From NCBI GenBank assembly GCA_002685815.1, contig NYYM01000033.1, forward strand, positions 4,439 through 14,285: DNA of 9,847 nucleotides, read 5' to 3'. This DNA comes from Dehalococcoidales bacterium. GTDB lineage: Bacteria; Chloroflexota; Dehalococcoidia; Dehalococcoidales; UBA2162. The notes beneath the pieces are model-generated. The model worked only from the letters and a program-made list of their open reading frames with translations. It did no database searches and had not been told where the DNA came from. Below are positions 6,618 through 9,847 of the stretch, piece by piece. The first letter of the stretch is position 1. Each line of letters begins with the position of its first letter. The position numbers were made by a program, and so were the translations under genes.

Positions 6618-6758
6618 ATGACTTCTCAAGCTGAAACCGAACGGGACTGCCAAAGCAAGACCTCTCTGCTGATAAGCCTACTCAAAGGTGCCTTTGTTTT
6701 TGTGCCTGACACGAATCTATTTCCTGATGTAGTCTGCCTGGAGCCAGAAGACAGATGA
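6618..6758 (+). CDS. possible small ORF upstream of and overlapping the PHP gene
   Basis: A 46-codon ORF starts with ATG at 6618 (MTSQAETERDCQSKTSLLIS) and ends at a TGA that shares bases with the PHP start (ATGA at 6755-6758), the classic arrangement for translational coupling. I see no Shine-Dalgarno sequence before its ATG, no recognised motif and only a short hydrophobic stretch in the middle. It may be a leader peptide or chance. The rest of the 171-base gap after the rhomboid gene shows nothing else. Confidence 0.25.
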   Translation: MTSQAETERDCQSKTSLLISLLKGAFVFVPDTNLFPDVVCLEPEDR

Positions 6759-7492
6759 ACCAGGCAACCGGTTTGGTTTTCCGCAAGTCTGACCTGCATG
6801 TGCATACCTCTGAGTCAACGTGTTACCGTGATAGATCCGTGACAGACGAACAAATCGTCGATGCTGCACTATCTACCGCTCTGGAGGTCGTTGGTATCAC
6901 AGACCACAATTCGGTCGCCTCACTTGATGATATCAGACACATAGCAGGAGAGAAAGGTCTTTTCGTCTTTCCCGGAATCGAGCTGACAACCAGAAGCGGG
7001 CATGTTGTTGCACTGTTTGAGCTTGATACCCCCGTCGACAAATTGGAGGACTTTCTTGATTCCGTTGAGGCTGACCCAGAGGGAAGAGGGGATGGGGGAG
7101 CGATAATCGGAAACAGCATGGAGGAGGTATTCCAAAAAATAGCCGAGTGGGGCGGACTGGCTATTGCCGCCCATATTGATAGATGGCCAATTGGGTTTCT
7201 GGAAACAAATGAGCCGCGTCAAGTCAAGATGAGCATTCACGCCAATAAAGACCTCAGCGCCCTTGAGATAACCGTACCTGAAAAAAAGGGCTTATGGAAC
7301 GGGGGGCAGGTGCGTGATTACCCTAAGAAGTACGCTTGCATTCAGGCCTCGGACGCCCATTCTCTGAATGACATCGGGCGGCGGCCGGTCTACATTCAGA
7401 TGGATGAAGTGAGTTTGTCCAGCCTGAACCTAGCTTTTCTTGAGCACGAGACAAGAATTGTCTTCCCGGATGAGTATTCCGAGACGAAATAA
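6755..7492 (+). CDS. PHP-domain metal-dependent phosphoesterase
   Basis: A 245-residue protein that is essentially one PHP domain. The metal-binding motifs appear in order: DLHVHT (Asp13, His15, His17), GITDHNS (Asp50, His51), PGIELT (Glu76), GHVVAL (His83), AAHID (His140) and QASDAHSLNDIG (Asp200, His202). These residues would hold a trinuclear metal centre for hydrolysis of phosphate esters. Relatives include histidinol phosphatase, the PHP domain of bacterial DNA polymerase III and stand-alone phosphoesterases acting on nucleotides. The sequence does not say which substrate is used here. No other domain is present. GGAG lies 11 bases before the ATG, somewhat far, and the start may depend on the overlapping small ORF. 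The crotonase-family gene follows 56 bases later on the same strand. Confidence 0.88.
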   Translation: MNQATGLVFRKSDLHVHTSESTCYRDRSVTDEQIVDAALSTALEVVGITDHNSVASLDDIRHIAGEKGLFVFPGIELTTRSGHVVALFELDTPVDKLEDFLDSVEADPEGRGDGGAIIGNSMEEVFQKIAEWGGLAIAAHIDRWPIGFLETNEPRQVKMSIHANKDLSALEITVPEKKGLWNGGQVRDYPKKYACIQASDAHSLNDIGRRPVYIQMDEVSLSSLNLAFLEHETRIVFPDEYSETK

Positions 7493-7548
7493 TGGCCGTG
7501 TTTTGAAAGCAGCGGTCGTAATTATTTCCGGAGGGAGGTAACTTAACA

Positions 7549-8343
7549 ATGGACCAGCAGGATGTTCTATACGTCAAAGAAGAAGGAATCGCTACGCTTA
7601 CTTTGAACCGTCCGGATGTACGGAACGCTTATGTTCCCGGGATAGTGGAAGGGATCTATCAGGGCCTGGAACAGGCGAGGGGGGACAGTGAGGTACGGGT
7701 GCTGGTTATCACCGGGACAGGTCAGGCTTTCTGCTCCGGTGCCGATGTTAAGAGCATGGGAACGAATGAGCAGCAGCCGTCCACGTTACGATACAAGAAG
7801 GGTAACAGATCCCGCCTCAACTGGCTTTCTCTTGCTTTACAGAAATGCGATAAACCAATAATAGCTGCAATTAACGGAGTGGCGGTTGGCGGGGGACTTG
7901 ACCTGGCCCTGGGCTGTGATATCAGAATAGCTTCGGATAAAGCCCGCTTTTCCGAAATCTACGTTAGGAGAGGAATCATACCTGCCCAGGGGGGCGTCTT
8001 TTTGTTACCGAGACTAATTGGCCTGGATAAGGCTTGCCAGATGATCTTAACGGGTGAGATGATTGAAGCTCACGAAGCAGAACGCATCGGCCTGGTAACT
8101 AAAGTTGTTCTCCACGAAGAACTGGAACATACTACCCGGGACCTAGCCGAGAAACTGGCTAAAAGCGCTCCTCTGGCCGTCCAAGAAGCCAAACGGGCCA
8201 TATATAAAAGTCTGGATACGGACCTGGCGTCTTCGCTAGAATACACTGATTCTGTTCAGAGAGACCTTATCGCTTCCGACGACCACAAGGAGGGAGCAGC
8301 AGCTTTTATCGAGAAAAGAGAGCCTGTATTCAAGGGAAAATAG
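7549..8343 (+). CDS. enoyl-CoA hydratase/isomerase (crotonase) family protein with altered catalytic positions
   Basis: A 264-residue crotonase-fold protein, normal length. The CoA/oxyanion-hole motifs are clear: FCSGADVKSM (about 61-70) and NGVAVGGGLDLALGCDIRIA (about 109-128), followed by ARFSEIYVRRGIIPAQGG (132-149). Members act on acyl-CoA thioesters through a stabilised enolate. By my hand alignment to rat mitochondrial enoyl-CoA hydratase, Glu144 is replaced by Asp118 and Glu164 by Tyr138. The Asp often found in the IPDxGG/VPGDGG turn of related isomerases is Ala or Gln here. A standard hydratase reaction is therefore doubtful; isomerase, hydrolase or another crotonase reaction is possible. 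AGGGAGG lies ten bases before the ATG. Nearby genes give only weak hints, although an SDR on the opposite strand 0.8 kb away could also act on acyl-CoA compounds. Confidence 0.92.
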   Translation: MDQQDVLYVKEEGIATLTLNRPDVRNAYVPGIVEGIYQGLEQARGDSEVRVLVITGTGQAFCSGADVKSMGTNEQQPSTLRYKKGNRSRLNWLSLALQKCDKPIIAAINGVAVGGGLDLALGCDIRIASDKARFSEIYVRRGIIPAQGGVFLLPRLIGLDKACQMILTGEMIEAHEAERIGLVTKVVLHEELEHTTRDLAEKLAKSAPLAVQEAKRAIYKSLDTDLASSLEYTDSVQRDLIASDDHKEGAAAFIEKREPVFKGK

Positions 8344-8449
8344 TCCGGAGAAGAAGCCTTTTAAGGGCTTTCCGCTGGGCCGGTGGGTTCCGGCTGATTT
8401 AGGCGTAAGAAAAAAGAAGAAAATATCGATACCAAAAGAGGAGAATAAA

Positions 8450-9148
8450 GTGCCGTTTGGTGGAGAGCAGGCTCTTTTTGAGGATCGCTATGATGCGGGA
8501 AAGCAACTGGGGCAGTGCCTGGAGGAGTACAAAGACCAGTCCGCAGTCGTGCTGGCCATCCCAAACGGGGGGGTACCAGTGGGAATGGAGGTGGCTCTGG
8601 CCCTTAATGCCGACTTTGACCTGGTCATTTCCCGTAAAATTCCGTTGCCCCTTAATCCTGAAGCGGGCTTTGGGGCCATTGCCGACGACGGAGCGGTCAT
8701 CTTGAATGAAGAATTAGTAAGCAATTACGGCTTGAGCCAGCAACAGATAGACTATCAGATCAGCCTGGTAAGGGAAGTGATCCGCCAACGAAGACTTCTC
8801 TACAGGCAAGACAAACCCCCCGTAGTGGTCAGCGGCAAGACGGTCGTAATCACCGATGATGGTCTGGCTTCAGGCTTTACGGTGCTGGCCACGGTAGCAT
8901 CGGTGCGACGCCGCCGACCCAAGGAAATAGTTGTCGCCGTACCGGTCACTTCCGCGACCGCCCTGGCACAGGTAGAGAAAGTGGCTGATAAAGTAGTGAC
9001 TCTGGCAACCGGTTCAATGTCCAGATTTGCCGTGGCCGATTTCTACCGACACTGGTATGACCTCGGCGATGATGAGGTATTTCAATGCCTGAAAGAGTGG
9101 CGGGCGCGACGTTTCAAAACAAATATCGAGCCCCAGCAGGATAAGTAA
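8450..9148 (+). CDS. phosphoribosyltransferase-family protein (COG1926 type)
   Basis: A 232-residue protein starting at GTG 8450, with GAGGAG six bases upstream. It shows a type I phosphoribosyltransferase fold: an N-terminal strand-loop AIPNGGVPVG (about 36-45), the SRKIPLPLNPEAGFGAIADDG segment at 61-81 typical of COG1926 proteins, and the PRPP-binding loop VVITDDGLASGFT at 132-144, with the two acidic residues that hold the ribose. The C-terminal FYRHWYDLGDDEV also fits the COG1926 family. The substrate of this family is not established, so no purine or pyrimidine specificity is claimed. The 106-base gap after the crotonase-family gene contains two weak hairpins. Its 3' end converges with the SDR gene, 31 bases away. 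Confidence 0.88.
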   Translation: MPFGGEQALFEDRYDAGKQLGQCLEEYKDQSAVVLAIPNGGVPVGMEVALALNADFDLVISRKIPLPLNPEAGFGAIADDGAVILNEELVSNYGLSQQQIDYQISLVREVIRQRRLLYRQDKPPVVVSGKTVVITDDGLASGFTVLATVASVRRRRPKEIVVAVPVTSATALAQVEKVADKVVTLATGSMSRFAVADFYRHWYDLGDDEVFQCLKEWRARRFKTNIEPQQDK

Positions 9149-9179
9149 TCGAACTTGCGGGGACTCGATGAGGTTAAGG

Positions 9180-9847
9180 CTATTCTTTGGCGGCCGGAGA
9201 CGGGTTCTTGTATCCTTGCAGTAATACTTTGGGCACCAAGTCTATCAATTCGTCAACCGTCCACAGGCCTTCTTTCTTGTCGATAGCCTTGGCCTTTACC
9301 GGTTCCGAGTAAAGGGCGATATTGCCCCCGGTAACGTCAAAAACCTGCCCGTTCAGATCTGCCGCTTCTTCGCTACAGAGGTACACCAGGAAGGGCGTTA
9401 CCGATTCCGGACCCGGCGGGTTAGTCAACTCCTCGTATCTCTCTTTGGTCAGCAGTCCGGATTCATACCTTTTTGTGAAGCCAGCCACAATATCCTCGCT
9501 CAAAGTGAATCGTGTTCCGGCCGTGGGGGCATAGGCGTTGCAGGTTACGCCATAGCGGCCCATTTCCCGGGCGATAGACCGGGTCAGGCCGACGATCCCA
9601 GCCTTAGCCGCCCCGTAGTTGCAGTGTCCTACTGTTCCCAGCCAGGCAGTGGAGGTGGTGTTAATTATGCGCCCCCATTTTTGTTCTCGCATAACCCCGC
9701 AGGCAAAACGGGTGCAGTTAAAGGAGCCCTTGAGAAAGGAGTCCACGCAAGTATCCCATTCTGCTTCGGTCATATTCCAGACCATGTGAGGCTGGTCGGC
9801 CCCAGCGTTATTCACCATAATATCCAGCCTGCCGAATTTATCAACAG
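9180..9847 (-). CDS. short-chain dehydrogenase/reductase, 5' end outside the window
   Basis: About 222 residues of an SDR-family NAD(P)-dependent oxidoreductase, entering from the right edge. The open frame continues upstream of the ATG at 9818 as VDKFGRLDIMVNNAG, the standard sequence leading to the NNAG motif. That ATG is therefore internal, and the nucleotide-binding GxxxGxG region lies outside the window. The catalytic Ser is in NTTSTAW and the YxxxK pair in YGAAKAG. It is followed by the family's NAYAPTAGTRFT loop and a substrate-end VTGGNIALYS. After that is a C-terminal extension of about 40 residues (KKEGLWTVDELIDLVPKVLL), longer than in FabG-type enzymes. Substrate unknown: reduction of 3-oxoacyl or other carbonyl compounds is a family-level possibility. 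Confidence 0.92.
   Translation of the reverse strand, partial: VDKFGRLDIMVNNAGADQPHMVWNMTEAEWDTCVDSFLKGSFNCTRFACGVMREQKWGRIINTTSTAWLGTVGHCNYGAAKAGIVGLTRSIAREMGRYGVTCNAYAPTAGTRFTLSEDIVAGFTKRYESGLLTKERYEELTNPPGPESVTPFLVYLCSEEAADLNGQVFDVTGGNIALYSEPVKAKAIDKKEGLWTVDELIDLVPKVLLQGYKNPSPAAKE

Noticed and set aside
8354..8394. Two small hairpins after the crotonase gene (AAGCC/GGCTT at 8354-8370 and GCCGG/CCGGC at 8379-8394) as an intrinsic terminator.
   Set aside because: Stems are only five base pairs and neither is followed by a T-run, so no terminator is claimed.
1..9847. A defence system, phage remnant, insertion sequence or CRISPR array.
   Set aside because: No transposase, integrase, nuclease/toxin pair, direct-repeat array or terminal inverted repeats were seen; the genes are housekeeping or metabolic.

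Overview
This is an ordinary chromosomal segment of a bacterium, probably an uncultivated Chloroflexota of the Dehalococcoidia type. That placement rests only on the general look of the proteins and mixed codon usage, and no marker here settles it. I see no phage or transposon gene, CRISPR array, tRNA or rRNA, and no clearly new system.

Left part, minus strand (1-4036), read right to left: gatC and gatA (Glu/Asp-tRNA amidotransferase subunits C and A, with no gatB next to them); then, behind its own promoter, an Lrp/AsnC-family regulator, a class I/II PLP aminotransferase, a small cysteine-rich zinc-ribbon-like protein, and the first 18 codons of purM running off the left edge. The gatA reading frame continues 25 codons upstream of its first TTG and recovers the conserved GatA N-terminus, but contains no ATG, GTG or TTG there. 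An ATA codon behind a well-placed Shine-Dalgarno sequence is the best start.

Middle part (4037-5986): a divergent promoter region serves gatCA on the left and a short NfeD-type membrane protein on the right. Next to it is a broken minus-strand gene for a membrane-anchored protein with a duplicated ectodomain. It carries several frameshifts and two premature stops, and it is a pseudogene unless the sequence is in error. About 250 non-coding bases follow, with a possible weak promoter and a hairpin.

Right part (5987-9847): a rhomboid-family intramembrane protease, a PHP-domain metal-dependent phosphoesterase (possibly coupled to a 46-codon upstream ORF), a crotonase-fold enoyl-CoA hydratase/isomerase homologue lacking the usual catalytic glutamates, and a COG1926-type phosphoribosyltransferase are on the plus strand. 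A short-chain dehydrogenase/reductase converges on them from the right edge, its N-terminus outside the window.

The genes do not form one pathway. Plausible functional units are gatCA, the regulator with its neighbouring aminotransferase, and perhaps the acyl-CoA-type pair of crotonase and SDR. The points most worth a second look are the AUA start of gatA, the nested palindrome at the regulator's promoter, the three extended -10 promoters, and the reconstructed pseudogene.
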